This document shows, in pieces, positions 53,845 through 62,682 of a stretch of 64,000 bases of DNA (position 1 is its first letter; every line of letters begins with the position of its first letter). The stretch covers positions 60,742-124,741 of the forward strand of contig NZ_SOHM01000008.1 in NCBI RefSeq assembly GCF_004403945.1, read 5' to 3'. Below the pieces are notes generated by a model. That model was not told the origin of the DNA. It saw only the letters and a list, made by a program, of their open reading frames with translations, and made no database searches. The stretch is from Cryobacterium lactosi. GTDB lineage: Bacteria > Actinomycetota > Actinomycetes > Actinomycetales > Microbacteriaceae. The translations under genes were made by a program, and so were the position numbers.

Positions 53845-54963
53845 TCAAGCCGGCGTGCCCGGTTCCGGCAGCAGGACGAATTCCGCTCGGCCGGACGCCA
53901 CCCCGTTCACCTGCACCACGAGGGCGTGCACGCCCGGGTGGTAGCGCCGGGTGGTGATCGCGCGGAACGAGTGGGACCGGGTGAGCTGCACGGTCTCGCC
54001 GGGTGCCAGGGTCACCGTGGTGAGCTTGAAGGTCTTGCCGGTGAGGCTGCCGTTGGCCTTCTGGTGGTGCATCACGTAGTCCACGGCCAGCCGGGCCGGC
54101 TCGGCGCCGGTGTTGCGGATGTCCACGGTGAAGCCGATCGTGCCGCCGAAGACGAGAGTGTCGGCGTCGAGCACCGGGCCGGCCACATGCACCTCGGCCG
54201 GGTGGAAGCCGAGCTGCGCCAGCGCCTGCTGGTTGCCCTTCTTGACCAGGGTGCGGAGGGCATGCCGCACCAGCCGGGTGGTGTTCTCGTCGGGCGCGGC
54301 CAGCCAGGCGGCGGTGGTGGCGGTGACCAGCTCGGGTTGTTGCCGGCTGAGGTCGTTGAGGTGGTTGGCCACCGACCGGCGCACCACCTCGTTCTCGTCG
54401 CGGTAGAGCGCGTGCAGCACCGGCAGGGTCAGGCTGGGCTCGGCCAGGATCGCGGGCACCCGGATCGCCCAGGGCAGGAACGGGCGGGTGCCCTCCGAGG
54501 CCAGCCGGCGCACATCCGGGTCGGGCGAACCGGTCCAGCCGAGCACGATCGGCAGGGCCCGGTCGATGTTGTGGGCGAGCAGCGGCCGGATGGCGAACTC
54601 CGAGGTGAGCCGCGGCGTGAGTTCGGCGAGCATCCGCATGCCGTCGTCGAACGCGGCGTCGGTGCCGGCGTCGATGGCCTTGACCGCGATCGCGCTGGTG
54701 ACCGGCCAGATCAGCCAGCCGCCGAAGGGCAGGTCGCCCGCCGCGGCGGTGCGGATGGTGGCCGCGAACGAGTCGTAGTCGCCGGGCAGGTCGGCCATGA
54801 GGGCGTCCCGCAGCAGGTCGCTCCGCTCCCGCAGCGACAGGGGGCCGAGGGCATCGACGGCGGCGGGCAGGGCAGCGAGCGGGGCCCCCGGCGCGGCGGC
54901 CTGGATCGCGGCGGCGAGCGCGCGGGCGGTGGCGACTCCGATGAGTTCGTCGGCGAAGGGCAT
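53845..54963 (-). CDS. DNA alkylation repair protein (AlkC-like, with C-terminal Ig-like domain)
   Basis: 372 residues. The N-terminal about 250 residues are HEAT-like repeats of the AlkC/AlkD glycosylase superfamily (GGWLIWPVTSAIAVKAI; DPDVRRLASEGTRPFLPWA; DENEVVRRSVANHLNDLSRQQPEL). The C-terminal about 110 residues (VLDADTLVFGGTIGFTVDIRNTGAEPARLAVDYVMHHQKANG, TLAPGETVQLTRSHSF) are an Ig-like beta-sandwich, as in the Ig-containing AlkC group. It removes alkylated adenines such as 3-methyladenine. Its stop overlaps the TetR promoter region. Confidence 0.85.
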   Translation of the reverse strand: MPFADELIGVATARALAAAIQAAAPGAPLAALPAAVDALGPLSLRERSDLLRDALMADLPGDYDSFAATIRTAAAGDLPFGGWLIWPVTSAIAVKAIDAGTDAAFDDGMRMLAELTPRLTSEFAIRPLLAHNIDRALPIVLGWTGSPDPDVRRLASEGTRPFLPWAIRVPAILAEPSLTLPVLHALYRDENEVVRRSVANHLNDLSRQQPELVTATTAAWLAAPDENTTRLVRHALRTLVKKGNQQALAQLGFHPAEVHVAGPVLDADTLVFGGTIGFTVDIRNTGAEPARLAVDYVMHHQKANGSLTGKTFKLTTVTLAPGETVQLTRSHSFRAITTRRYHPGVHALVVQVNGVASGRAEFVLLPEPGTPA

Positions 54964-55074
54964 GGGACTCCAGATGGTTGGCGGCGCGGTGGTCTCCAGC
55001 GTGGCACACGGCGCGATCGGCGCCGCCTACCACGCGAAGTACGACCGCTACGGGCCCGCGATCGTGGGGGTCGG

Positions 55075-56073
55075 TCAGTTAAGGCGGAGTTTTTCGCGAC
55101 TCGCCGTGTTCTCGGGCTGCGCAGGCGGCGTTTCGCGAAAAACTCCGCCTTTACGTTCGGGCGTGCGGGTGCCGCGGCCGGGCGCGATGACCAACGCGAT
55201 CGCGCCGGCTCCGAGCAGGAGCCCCGCGAGGGTGGCGGGCGTGAACGGGTCGCCGAACAGCAGCGCGCCGGCGACGGCGGTGGTGGGCGCGACCAGGAAG
55301 AGCAGCGCGTTCAGGGCGGTGATGCCCAGGCGGCGCAGCAGATACCAGTACAGCGCGTAGGCGATGAGAGCGGGGAACACTGCGCTCAGCACCGTGGAGA
55401 CCCAGAAATCGGGAGCGGCCGGTGGGCTGAGGGTGCCCGTGAGAGCGGCCAGAACGGTCACGACTGCCAGCGTGATCCCGGCATGGATGACCAGGGTGGC
55501 GAAGACGCTCAGCCGGGCTGTCGTGCGTCGCTCGAGGAAGGTGGCGGTGACCAGGCTGGCCAGCGACACCAGCGGCAGCAGGTACGCCGGGGTCGGCGAT
55601 ATCGAGGCCGACGCATCCGTCGCCACGATCAGCACCACCCCGATCGCGCCGAGCACCAGGCCCAGCCACTGCAGCGCCCGCACGCGCAGGCCCAACAGCG
55701 GACCGACCAGGGTCGCCACCACCAGGGGTTGCACCGCATCGATGAGGGCCGTGGTGCCGGCCGAGACGCCGGCGCCGACGGCCAGGTAGATGGGCAGGAT
55801 GTAGCCGAACTGGGCGAAGAGCCCGATGGTGAGGTGCGGGCGGATGTCCCGCCAGGCCGGGAGCACGGCGGGGCCCGAGCGGATCCGGAACCAGGCCATC
55901 CCGATGAGCAGGATGGCGCCGACAACGAGGAACCGCCACACCAGGACGGTCAGCACCGGGGCCGTGGCCGTGCCGGTCTTCGCGATGATGAAGCCGGAAC
56001 TCCAGGTCAGCACGAAGGCGGCCGCGGCTCCGACCAGAAGCAGGCGCCGGGGTATACCGATCTGTTTACTCAT
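55075..56073 (-). CDS. EamA/DMT family transporter
   Basis: 332 residues, ten membrane segments in two EamA halves: FVLTWSSGFIIAKTGTATAPVLTVLVWRFL, and LSAVFPALIAYALYWYLLRRLGITALNALLFLVAPTTAVAGALLFGD. Likely metabolite or drug exporter. TATACT (56086-56081) lies at -13 to -8 of the ATG (56073), so it is probably leaderless. The last 24 or so residues and the stop codon are encoded by the 71-bp palindromic element at 55081-55151. Divergent from the TetR gene at 56121, which probably regulates it. Confidence 0.9.
   Translation of the reverse strand: MSKQIGIPRRLLLVGAAAAFVLTWSSGFIIAKTGTATAPVLTVLVWRFLVVGAILLIGMAWFRIRSGPAVLPAWRDIRPHLTIGLFAQFGYILPIYLAVGAGVSAGTTALIDAVQPLVVATLVGPLLGLRVRALQWLGLVLGAIGVVLIVATDASASISPTPAYLLPLVSLASLVTATFLERRTTARLSVFATLVIHAGITLAVVTVLAALTGTLSPPAAPDFWVSTVLSAVFPALIAYALYWYLLRRLGITALNALLFLVAPTTAVAGALLFGDPFTPATLAGLLLGAGAIALVIAPGRGTRTPERKGGVFRETPPAQPENTASREKLRLN
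55081..55151. repeat. 71-bp palindromic element in the 3' end of the EamA gene
   Basis: Perfect 19-bp arms (AAGGCGGAGTTTTTCGCGA at 55081-55099 and its complement at 55133-55151) surround a GC-rich 33-bp loop. The transcript could form a very stable hairpin. The element contributes the C-terminus of the transporter, suggesting insertion of a REP- or MITE-like element, or a terminator of unusual form. Confidence 0.8.
56053..56068. promoter_or_regulatory. Second TetR operator in the EamA coding start
   Basis: TATACCGATCTGTTTA matches the upstream palindrome TATACAGATCTGTATA at 14 of 16 positions. It covers codons 2-7 of the transporter gene, 30 bp (three helical turns) from the first site. Confidence 0.6.
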
Positions 56074-56082
56074 TCGACCGAG

Positions 56083-56098
56083 TATACAGATCTGTATA
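56083..56098. promoter_or_regulatory. TetR operator in the EamA-tetR intergenic region
   Basis: TATACAGATCTGTATA is a perfect 16-bp palindrome between the divergent genes. It overlaps the EamA -10 (TATACT, 56086-56081) and lies 11 bp from the tetR -10 (TATAGT, 56109-56114), so it can repress both. Confidence 0.75.
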
Positions 56099-56120
56099 GC
56101 GTGCGCGGTATAGTTGGCGC

Positions 56121-56726
56121 ATGAGCGTTGAGAATCTGCCCGAGATGATCCCGCATTACACGCCGGGGGCCGAGCGGCTGTTGGCCGCGGCGTCCGACCT
56201 CTTCTACCGTGACGGGATTCACGCCGTCGGGGTGGACACCATCGCCGCGGCGGCCGGGGTGACCAAGAAAACCCTCTACGACAGGTTCGGGTCGAAGGAG
56301 GCCCTGGCCGTGGCCTACCTGCGCGGCCGGGACGCGCGCTGGCGGGAGTACCTGGAGCAGGAACTCGCCCAGGCACCCGCCGGCAGCGTCGAACGAATCC
56401 TCGCGGTGTTCGACATCTCGGCCCGCTGGGCGCTCACCAACAGCGACAAGGGCTGCAGCGCCATCAACGCGCGCGCCGAGATGGACGACGCGACGCATCC
56501 GGTGGCCGTCGAGGCGATCCGGCAGAAGAAGTGGATGCGCGACGTGTTCGCCGGGCTCTGCCGGGAGGCGGGCCTCGCCGACGCGGACCGGGTAGCCGAC
56601 ATCCTGATGCTGCTCTACGAGGGCGGCCTGGTGACCGTGGGGATGGGTACCTTCGCCGACCCGTTCGCGGCCGGGCGTGAGGCTGCGGCGGCGATTCTCG
56701 GGGCCGCTCGCGGCAGCGACCACTAA
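56121..56726 (+). CDS. TetR family transcriptional regulator
   Basis: 201 residues. HTH (ERLLAAASDLFYRDGIHAVGVDTIAAAAGVTKKTLYDRFGSKEALAVAYL) and a C-terminal domain with GCSAINARAEMDDATHPVAVEAIRQKKWMRDVFA. TATAGT lies exactly at -12 to -7 of the ATG, so the mRNA is probably leaderless. It probably represses itself and the divergent EamA exporter through the palindromes at 56053 and 56083. Confidence 0.93.
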   Translation: MSVENLPEMIPHYTPGAERLLAAASDLFYRDGIHAVGVDTIAAAAGVTKKTLYDRFGSKEALAVAYLRGRDARWREYLEQELAQAPAGSVERILAVFDISARWALTNSDKGCSAINARAEMDDATHPVAVEAIRQKKWMRDVFAGLCREAGLADADRVADILMLLYEGGLVTVGMGTFADPFAAGREAAAAILGAARGSDH

Positions 56727-56727
56727 C

Positions 56728-56749
56728 ACCCTCCCCCTGGGGGAAGGGC
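56728..56749 (+). promoter_or_regulatory. MerR operator 1 (before the MerR gene)
   Basis: A 22-bp inverted-repeat site with arms ACCCTCCC and GGGGGAAGG. It ends 12 bp before the GTG at 56762, with a weak -10-like GAAGAT at -12 to -7. The same site recurs at 57595-57616 with the same distance to the next start codon. Confidence 0.7.
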
Positions 56750-56761
56750 GAAGATAGTCAC

Positions 56762-57595
56762 GTGAGCACCATGATGACGATCGGGGACTTCTCCCGGGCG
56801 ACCCGCCTCAGCGCGAAGACGCTGCGGTTCTACCACCAGGTCGGCCTGCTGGCTCCGGCCCGAGTGGATCCCGGCAACGGCTACCGGCTGTACAGCACAG
56901 CGCAGATCGGCGACGCCCAGGTCATCCGGCATTTCCGGTCCCTGGGTATGCCCGTGCAGATCATCGGCGAGGTCCTTGCCGCTGACGGGGTCGCGAAGCG
57001 CAACGAGCTGATCGCCGGGCACCTCACCCGGCTGGAGGTGCAGCTCGATCAGACGCGGGCGGCCGTGGCCGGGCTGCAGGGCCTGCTCGCACCAGCGGAG
57101 GCTCCGTTGGCGGTGACGCACCAGAGCGTGCCGGAGATGCCGGCCCTCGTCATCCGCGACACCATCGACCTGGCCGACCTCGGCGACTGGTGCACCGGAG
57201 CCACCCGCGACCTCGAGCAGGTGCTGCGGACCACGGCGATCGTTGCGACGGGTGCGCGCGGCGGCTTGTGGAGCACCGAGCTGTTTGTCGACGAACGCGG
57301 CCCGGCGGCCCTGTTCGTGCCCGTGGCCTCTCTCGACGACTCAGGGGCGCCGCTCGGCCGGGCGCGGCTGGAACTGCTGCCACCGGTGGATCTGGCCGTG
57401 GCCACGCACCGGGGCACCGGGGCACCGACGACACCATCGCCCAGGTCTACGGCGCGCTGGGAGCGTACGTCACCGCACACGAGCTGGGCATCGACGGCCC
57501 GATCCGGGAGACCTACCTGGCGGAGACTGCAGACGGTGTCGGAACCACCGAGATCGGCTGGCCGATCTTCCGCACCGGGCACTGACCCGGCTTGA
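56762..57595 (+). CDS. MerR family regulator with GyrI-like domain, 3' end frameshifted
   Basis: MerR winged helix (MTIGDFSRATRLSAKTLRFYHQVGLLAPARVDPGNGYRLYS) and coiled coil, then a GyrI-like effector domain from about residue 120. The open frame gives 277 residues, but after about residue 218 it reads as low-complexity sequence. Another frame continues the family: DDTIAQVYGALGAYVTAHELGI, PIRETYLAETADG and a stop at 57585. The shift falls at a duplicated GGGGCACC (57411-57426). Deleting one copy restores a 271-residue protein. The gene is either recently inactivated at its C-terminus or carries a sequencing error. It probably controls itself and the SnoaL-like gene. Confidence 0.88.
   Translation: MSTMMTIGDFSRATRLSAKTLRFYHQVGLLAPARVDPGNGYRLYSTAQIGDAQVIRHFRSLGMPVQIIGEVLAADGVAKRNELIAGHLTRLEVQLDQTRAAVAGLQGLLAPAEAPLAVTHQSVPEMPALVIRDTIDLADLGDWCTGATRDLEQVLRTTAIVATGARGGLWSTELFVDERGPAALFVPVASLDDSGAPLGRARLELLPPVDLAVATHRGTGAPTTPSPRSTARWERTSPHTSWASTARSGRPTWRRLQTVSEPPRSAGRSSAPGTDPA
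57411..57426. repeat. 8-bp tandem duplication causing the frameshift
   Basis: GGGGCACC twice in a row. The reading frame before it and the reading frame after it encode the two halves of one GyrI-like domain; removing one copy joins them. Confidence 0.85.
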
Positions 57596-57622
57596 CCCTC
57601 CCGTTGGGGGAAGGCCCACGCT
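57592..57622 (+). promoter_or_regulatory. MerR operator 2 and promoter of the SnoaL-like gene
   Basis: TTGACC (57592-57597), 19-bp spacer and CACGCT (57617-57622) form a MerR-type promoter. The 22-bp site at 57595-57616 has the same arms as operator 1 with two changed central bases. The -10 is at -12 to -7 of the ATG at 57629. Confidence 0.7.
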
Positions 57623-57628
57623 GATGAC

Positions 57629-57967
57629 ATGACTCCCCTGAACAGCGCCACCGCCACCGTCTCCGAGTACTTCGCCCGCATGGCCGGCCCCGACAAAAAA
57701 GCCGGTATCGGCCTGTTCGCCCCGGAGTCCCGGGTCACCGACGACGGCCGAACCTACTCCGGGCCCAGCGAGATCCTCGGCTGGCTGGGCGCCGCAGCCA
57801 GCGAATTCGACTACACGACCCGCGTGCTGTCGACCGAGGTCGCCGGCGACACAGTCACCGTCACCACCCGGCTCGAGGGCAACTTCCCGGGCGGCGTGGT
57901 CGATCTCCGACACGTCTTCACACTGAACGCCGCGGGGCAGATCGCCACCCTGCTGATCGCGCCCTGA
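57629..57967 (+). CDS. SnoaL-like/NTF2-fold protein
   Basis: 112 residues. NTF2-like fold: VSEYFARMAGPDKKAGIGLFAPESRVTDDGRTYSGPSEILGWL, then VTVTTRLEGNFPGGVVDLRHVFTLNAAGQIATLLI. Small-molecule binding or isomerisation is typical; the ligand may be the one sensed by the MerR neighbour. It is under the MerR-type promoter at 57592. The transcript is probably leaderless. Confidence 0.8.
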   Translation: MTPLNSATATVSEYFARMAGPDKKAGIGLFAPESRVTDDGRTYSGPSEILGWLGAAASEFDYTTRVLSTEVAGDTVTVTTRLEGNFPGGVVDLRHVFTLNAAGQIATLLIAP

Positions 57968-58033
57968 CCTAGCGTTTCTCGACGCCCCGCCTACGGTGGA
58001 AGCAAACTTCCGACTCGACGAGAGGCAGCACCG

Positions 58034-58486
58034 ATGAACGCATCAACCGGCATCCTGCGAGGCATGAGCAATGTGAGCTACTGGGCCGCGGACCACGCCG
58101 CAGCGACGGCCTGGTACACCGAGCTACTGGGCATGCCGCCCTATTTCCAGATGCCCGGCTACGCGGAGTGGCGGGTGGGCGACTACGGCCACGAGCTCGG
58201 CCTCATCGACGCCAGGTATGCCCCGCAACCGTGGGCGGATGTGCCCGGCGGCGCCGTGCTCAATTGGCACGTTGATGACATCCGGGTGACCCTCGACCGA
58301 CTGCTCGGGCTTGGTGCGACCATGCGCGAGGAGATCCGCGAGCGCGGCGAGGGATTCACCACGGCCGCGGTGCTCGACCCGTTCGGCAATGTGCTCGGCG
58401 TGATGACCAACCCGCACTACCTGCAGGTGCTCGCCGACGCCACCCCCGACGGTGATGCGGCCCGCGCCGGGCATCCGGCAGGCTGA
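58034..58486 (+). CDS. VOC family protein (glyoxalase/bleomycin-resistance type)
   Basis: 150 residues. Vicinal-oxygen-chelate fold: GMSNVSYWAADHAAATAWYTELLGMPPYF, GYAEWRVGDYGHELGLIDARY, then NWHVDDIRVTLDRLLGLGA and VLDPFGNVLGVMTNPHY. Metal-dependent enzyme or binding protein, substrate unknown. GAGAGG lies upstream of the ATG. Converges on the biotin carboxylase gene 13 bp away. Confidence 0.88.
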   Translation: MNASTGILRGMSNVSYWAADHAAATAWYTELLGMPPYFQMPGYAEWRVGDYGHELGLIDARYAPQPWADVPGGAVLNWHVDDIRVTLDRLLGLGATMREEIRERGEGFTTAAVLDPFGNVLGVMTNPHYLQVLADATPDGDAARAGHPAG

Positions 58487-58499
58487 CCGGCCGCCCGGG

Positions 58500-60236
58500 T
58501 CAGTCGAGCGTGGCCAGCTGCTCTCCCGCGGCGAGGAAATCGCCGGGAGCGCTCCGGTGCCGCAGGGTGCCCGGGCCGGTGGCCACGATGGTGGTCTCCA
58601 TCTTCATGGCCTCCATCACCACCACCGGGTCTCCCTCGGCGACCTCGGTGCCGTCGCCGATCAGCCAGGTGATGAGGGTGCCGGCCATCGGGGCCACCAG
58701 ACCCGCCACGGATGCCACGGCCGCGTCGGTCGATTCAGGCGCGGGCGCAGCGCCGGCGGGCGCGGCGATCGGGAGGGCGGCCGGGGTCGAGCCGGCGGGC
58801 ATCCGCAGGGTGTGCCGGCGGCCGTCGATCTCGATCCAGCTGCTGGTGACGCCGGGCTCGACCGGTTCGGCGCGGAGCGTGTCGGCGGGGATCCGCTCGG
58901 CGAAGACCGTCTCGATCCACTGGGTGTGCACCTTGAGACCCTCGCCGGTGAAGTCGTCGTCGCGGAGCACTGCCCGGTGGAACGGCAGCACCGAGGCGAC
59001 GCCGTCGAGCACGAACTCGTCCAGCGCGCGGCGGGCGCGGCGGATGGCGATCTCGCGGGTCGGCCCGGTCACGATGAGCTTGGCCATCATGGAGTCGAAG
59101 CGGCCGGAGACCAGCGTGCCGGTCTGAACGCCGGAGTCGACGCGGACGCCGGGCCCGGTGGGAGGTTCGAACCGGGTGAGCAGGCCAGGGGTGGGCAGGA
59201 AGCCGCGCGCGGCATCCTCGGCGTTGATGCGGAACTCGATCGAATGCCCGGTGGGGTCCGGGGTGGCCTGCACCGACAGCGGCAGGCCCTCGGCGATGCG
59301 CAGCTGTTCGGCGACGATGTCGACGCCGGTGGTCTCCTCGGTGACCGGGTGTTCCACCTGCAGTCGGGTGTTCACCTCGAGGAACGAGATGGTGCCGTCG
59401 ACGCTGAGCAAGTACTCCACGGTGGCGACGCCCCGGTAGTGCGCGGCGGCACAGATCGCGGCGGCCGAGCCGTGCAGGCGGTCGCGTTGCTCGTCGGTGA
59501 GGAACGGCGCGGGGGCCTCCTCGACGAGCTTCTGGTTGCGGCGCTGCAGCGAGCAGTCCCGGGTGCCCAGCACCACGACGTTGCCGTGGCTGTCGCTGAG
59601 CACCTGCACCTCCACGTGCCGGGGCGCGTCGAGGAACTGTTCGACGAAGCATTCGCCGCGGCCGAACGCCGTGACGGCCTCACGCACGGCGGCGTCGAAC
59701 TGCTCGGCCACCTCGTCGAGGCTGCGGGCCACGCGCATGCCGCGACCCCCACCGCCGAATGCCGCCTTGATGACGATGGGCAGACCGTGCTCCTCGGCGA
59801 ACGCCACGGCCTCGGCCGCGGTGGCCACCGGGTCGGGCGTGCCGGCCACGAGGGGCGCGCCCACGCTGGCGGCCAGCTGCCGGGCGGCGATCTTGTCGCC
59901 GAGCAGGTCGATGGCCTCGGGGCTCGGGCCGATCCAGGTGAGGCCGGCGTCGATCACCCGGCGGGCGAAGGCCGCGCTCTCGGAGAGGAATCCGTAGCCG
60001 GGGTGCACGGCGTCGGCGCCGCTCGTGACGGCCAGGGCGATGAGTTTCTCGGCGTCGAGGTAGGTCGCCGCCGGGCTGTCGCCGTTCAGACCCCTGGCCT
60101 CGTCGGCGAGGCGCACGTGCACGGCATCGGCGTCGCTGTCGGCGTAGACGGCCACGGTGGCCAGGCCCCGGTCGGCGCAGGCGCGGATGATGCGCACGGC
60201 GATTTCGCCGCGGTTGGCGATCAGGACTTTCTTCAT
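58500..60236 (-). CDS. Biotin carboxylase fused to biotin carboxyl carrier protein
   Basis: 578 residues. [22 protein letters not shown] at the start, ATP-grasp carboxylase with [27 protein letters not shown] and [11 protein letters not shown], ending near 445, then a linker and a BCCP domain with the biotinyl-Lys in [14 protein letters not shown]. Such proteins normally carry CO2 for acyl-CoA carboxylases, but no carboxyltransferase is in the window. It is the last gene of the oxoprolinase-type operon, overlapping the PxpBC gene by 4 bp. Together with those AHS1/AHS2-like domains it gives the parts of a urea-carboxylase-like enzyme. Confidence 0.92.
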   Translation of the reverse strand: MKKVLIANRGEIAVRIIRACADRGLATVAVYADSDADAVHVRLADEARGLNGDSPAATYLDAEKLIALAVTSGADAVHPGYGFLSESAAFARRVIDAGLTWIGPSPEAIDLLGDKIAARQLAASVGAPLVAGTPDPVATAAEAVAFAEEHGLPIVIKAAFGGGGRGMRVARSLDEVAEQFDAAVREAVTAFGRGECFVEQFLDAPRHVEVQVLSDSHGNVVVLGTRDCSLQRRNQKLVEEAPAPFLTDEQRDRLHGSAAAICAAAHYRGVATVEYLLSVDGTISFLEVNTRLQVEHPVTEETTGVDIVAEQLRIAEGLPLSVQATPDPTGHSIEFRINAEDAARGFLPTPGLLTRFEPPTGPGVRVDSGVQTGTLVSGRFDSMMAKLIVTGPTREIAIRRARRALDEFVLDGVASVLPFHRAVLRDDDFTGEGLKVHTQWIETVFAERIPADTLRAEPVEPGVTSSWIEIDGRRHTLRMPAGSTPAALPIAAPAGAAPAPESTDAAVASVAGLVAPMAGTLITWLIGDGTEVAEGDPVVVMEAMKMETTIVATGPGTLRHRSAPGDFLAAGEQLATLD

Positions 60237-61855
60237 GGTGTGACCTCGGGGTTGACTGCGGAGTACTCGTCGAATGGACCGATGGGGTTGAAGCGGATGC
60301 GCGCGCCCGGCGGCAGCTGGCCGGCCAGAGGCAGGTGGTGCGTGGCGACCGCCCCGATCACCGGGTACCCGCCGGTGAGCGGGTGATCGGCGAGGAACAG
60401 TACGGGCTGGCCGTTCGGCGGGATCTGGATCGCACCGGACACGGTGCCCTCGCTGGGCAGCTCGGCGTCGACGACGCGGGTGAGCGACTCGCCCTCCAGG
60501 CGCAGGCCCACCCGGTTGGAGCGGGAGCTGACCAGCCAGCTCTGCCCGGTGAGAACGTCGATGGCGTCGGCGGAGAACCAGTCGGTGCGGGGGCCCAGCA
60601 CGACGTCGAGCACCACTTCGGTGGTGTCAAGGGGGCCGGCGCCAGTGAGGTCGGGGAGGGTGACGGCAGGGACGGCGCCCGCGGGCATGCCCACCGGCAA
60701 GACGGCTCCGGCAGTCACCGGCTCCGGCCCGAGCCCGGCCAGCACGTCGGTGGAGAGGCTGCCGAGCACGGGCTCGAGGGCAAAGCCGCCGCGCACGGCG
60801 AGATAGCTGCGGAGCCCGGCGGCCGGGCGGCCCAGCAGCAGCTCCTCGCCCGATCCGAGCGCGAACGGGTGGCCGAAGGTCACACTGCGCGTGCGAACGC
60901 GGCCGGTCGCCTCGGCTGGGGTCGTGACGCTCAGCGGCACGGGCGCCCCGGTGACGGCGAGAACCTGTTCACCGCGCGCGCGGAGCCGCAGCCCGCCGAA
61001 CGTCGTCTCGAGGGTGGCCGCGGCGCTGTCGTTGCCGACCAGCCGGTTGGCCGCGCGAAGTGACACCGGGTCGAGGGCGCCGGAGCTGGAGACGCCCATG
61101 CTCGCGTAGCCGGGCCGGCCGAGGTCCTGCAGCAGGGTGAGCATGCCGGGGTCGAGGATCTCCAGAGCGTGCTCGGCCGCAGCCGCAGAGGTGTGGATTG
61201 GCGCCGCCGTCTCAGCCGAGGTCAACGAAGTGGCCCGCCCGCCGCCGGCCACGTCCACGAAACGCACCCGGTCACCGGGCAGCAGCAGGGCGGGGCGGTC
61301 GCGCGACAGGTCCCACATCCGTGCCTCGGTGGTGCCGATGAGCTGCCATCCGCCGGGGCTCTCGCGGGGGTAGACACCGCTGAAGGTGCCCGCGAGGGCC
61401 ACCGACCCGGCGGGAATGCGGGTGCGCGGGGAACTGCGGCGCGGCACGTCGAGGTCGGGGTGGCCGCCGGAGAGGTAGGCGAAGCCCGGGGCGAACCCGG
61501 TGAACCCCACCGCGTACTCCGCCACCGTATGCAGCCGCACCACCTCGGCGGCGCCGATTCCGAGCAGTCCGGCGACCTCGTCGAGGTCCTCGCCGTCGTA
61601 GGTCACCGGGATCTCGATGAGCGACCCCTCCCCCGCGACCCGGCCGCCCAGGTCGCGGGAGCGCACGGCTCGCACGATCTGCGCCGGGCTCACGGCGCTC
61701 GGCCGGTAGAACACCAACAGGGTGCGGGCGCCCGGGATGAGCTCGCCGGTACCGGCGACCGGGTCGCTGCTGAGCGAGTCGAACAGCGCCAGGGTCGTCG
61801 GCAAGTCGTCGAGCTCGATCAGCAGCGCGTCGTCGCGCACGGGGAGGAACCGCAT
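60233..61855 (-). CDS. Fused 5-oxoprolinase subunits B and C (KipI-KipA/AHS1-AHS2)
   Basis: 540 residues. The N-terminal domain (about 1-205; [24 protein letters not shown]-like [43 protein letters not shown]) is PxpB/AHS1. The C-terminal domain (about 225-535; [75 protein letters not shown]) is PxpC/AHS2. With PxpA these open and hydrolyse 5-oxoproline to glutamate using ATP. The ATG is chosen over GTG 61867 because GGGTGAG lies 6 bp before it. Fusion of the two subunits is seen in some other bacteria. Confidence 0.9.
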   Translation of the reverse strand: MRFLPVRDDALLIELDDLPTTLALFDSLSSDPVAGTGELIPGARTLLVFYRPSAVSPAQIVRAVRSRDLGGRVAGEGSLIEIPVTYDGEDLDEVAGLLGIGAAEVVRLHTVAEYAVGFTGFAPGFAYLSGGHPDLDVPRRSSPRTRIPAGSVALAGTFSGVYPRESPGGWQLIGTTEARMWDLSRDRPALLLPGDRVRFVDVAGGGRATSLTSAETAAPIHTSAAAAEHALEILDPGMLTLLQDLGRPGYASMGVSSSGALDPVSLRAANRLVGNDSAAATLETTFGGLRLRARGEQVLAVTGAPVPLSVTTPAEATGRVRTRSVTFGHPFALGSGEELLLGRPAAGLRSYLAVRGGFALEPVLGSLSTDVLAGLGPEPVTAGAVLPVGMPAGAVPAVTLPDLTGAGPLDTTEVVLDVVLGPRTDWFSADAIDVLTGQSWLVSSRSNRVGLRLEGESLTRVVDAELPSEGTVSGAIQIPPNGQPVLFLADHPLTGGYPVIGAVATHHLPLAGQLPPGARIRFNPIGPFDEYSAVNPEVTP

Positions 61856-61868
61856 GGTGCCGCTCACC

Positions 61869-62654
61869 CTAGGGCGCCGCCGGGTCGCCCGCCCGCGGGG
61901 CGAACGCGGTGATGTTGATAGCTGCCGCGGTGAGGGCGGCACGCACCTGCCGGGCCAGTTCGGTGGCGCCCGGGCTGTCTCCGTGTACGCAGATCGAGTC
62001 CGCCGCCACGGTGATGGTGCTTCCGTCGATGGCGGTCAGGGTGCCCTCGGTGGCCAGCTGCACCATGCGCGCGGCCACGAGCGCGGCGTCGTGCAGCACC
62101 GAACCGGCCTCCTTCCGCGACACCAGGGTGCCGGACGGCGTGTAGGCGCGGTCGGCGAACGCCTCGGTCACGCTGCGGAGGCCCGCCTTATCCGCCGCCC
62201 GCAGCACCTCAGAGCCCGGCAGGCCCAGGATGGCCAGGGTCGGGTCGATCTCGCTGATCGCCGTCACCACATCCTGGGCCTGACGAGCATCGTGCACGAT
62301 CGTGTTGTAGAGGGCTCCGTGCGGCTTCACGTAGGTGACCGTGGTGCCGGCCGCCCGGGCGACGCCCTGCAGCGCACCGATCTGGTAGATCACATCGGAG
62401 ATCAGCTCGGCGCTGGAGACGTCCATGTTGCGCCGGCCGAAGCCGGCCAGGTCGCGGTAGCCCACGTGCGCGCCGATCGACACCCCGGCGTCCCGGGCGC
62501 CGAGCACGGTCTCCCGGATCACCAGCGGGTCGCCGGCGTGGAAGCCGCAGGCGATGTTCGCGCTGGTGACGATGCCGAGCATCTCCAGGTCGTCGCCGAG
62601 GCTCCAGCGGCCGAAGCCTTCGCCGAGGTCGCTGTTCAGGTCGATGATGCTCAT
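61869..62654 (-). CDS. pxpA: 5-oxoprolinase subunit A (LamB/YcsF family)
   Basis: 261 residues. Signature at the start [44 protein letters not shown], then [15 protein letters not shown] and VKPHGALYN. Part of the ATP-dependent 5-oxoprolinase complex with PxpB and PxpC. It lies 13 bp upstream of the PxpBC gene and 28 bp downstream of the transporter. Confidence 0.94.
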   Translation of the reverse strand: MSIIDLNSDLGEGFGRWSLGDDLEMLGIVTSANIACGFHAGDPLVIRETVLGARDAGVSIGAHVGYRDLAGFGRRNMDVSSAELISDVIYQIGALQGVARAAGTTVTYVKPHGALYNTIVHDARQAQDVVTAISEIDPTLAILGLPGSEVLRAADKAGLRSVTEAFADRAYTPSGTLVSRKEAGSVLHDAALVAARMVQLATEGTLTAIDGSTITVAADSICVHGDSPGATELARQVRAALTAAAINITAFAPRAGDPAAP

Positions 62655-62682
62655 GAGGGAGTCCTTCGGTTGTACCGGAAAG

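Noticed and set aside
53926..56124. 732-residue open frame on the plus strand
   Set aside because: It crosses the antisense of two clear genes (AlkC-like and EamA) and has no recognisable domain.
58500..61855. Urea amidolyase
   Set aside because: The carboxylase and AHS domains are present but the allophanate hydrolase (amidase) is absent, and pxpA lies in the operon, so a 5-oxoprolinase-type assignment is safer.
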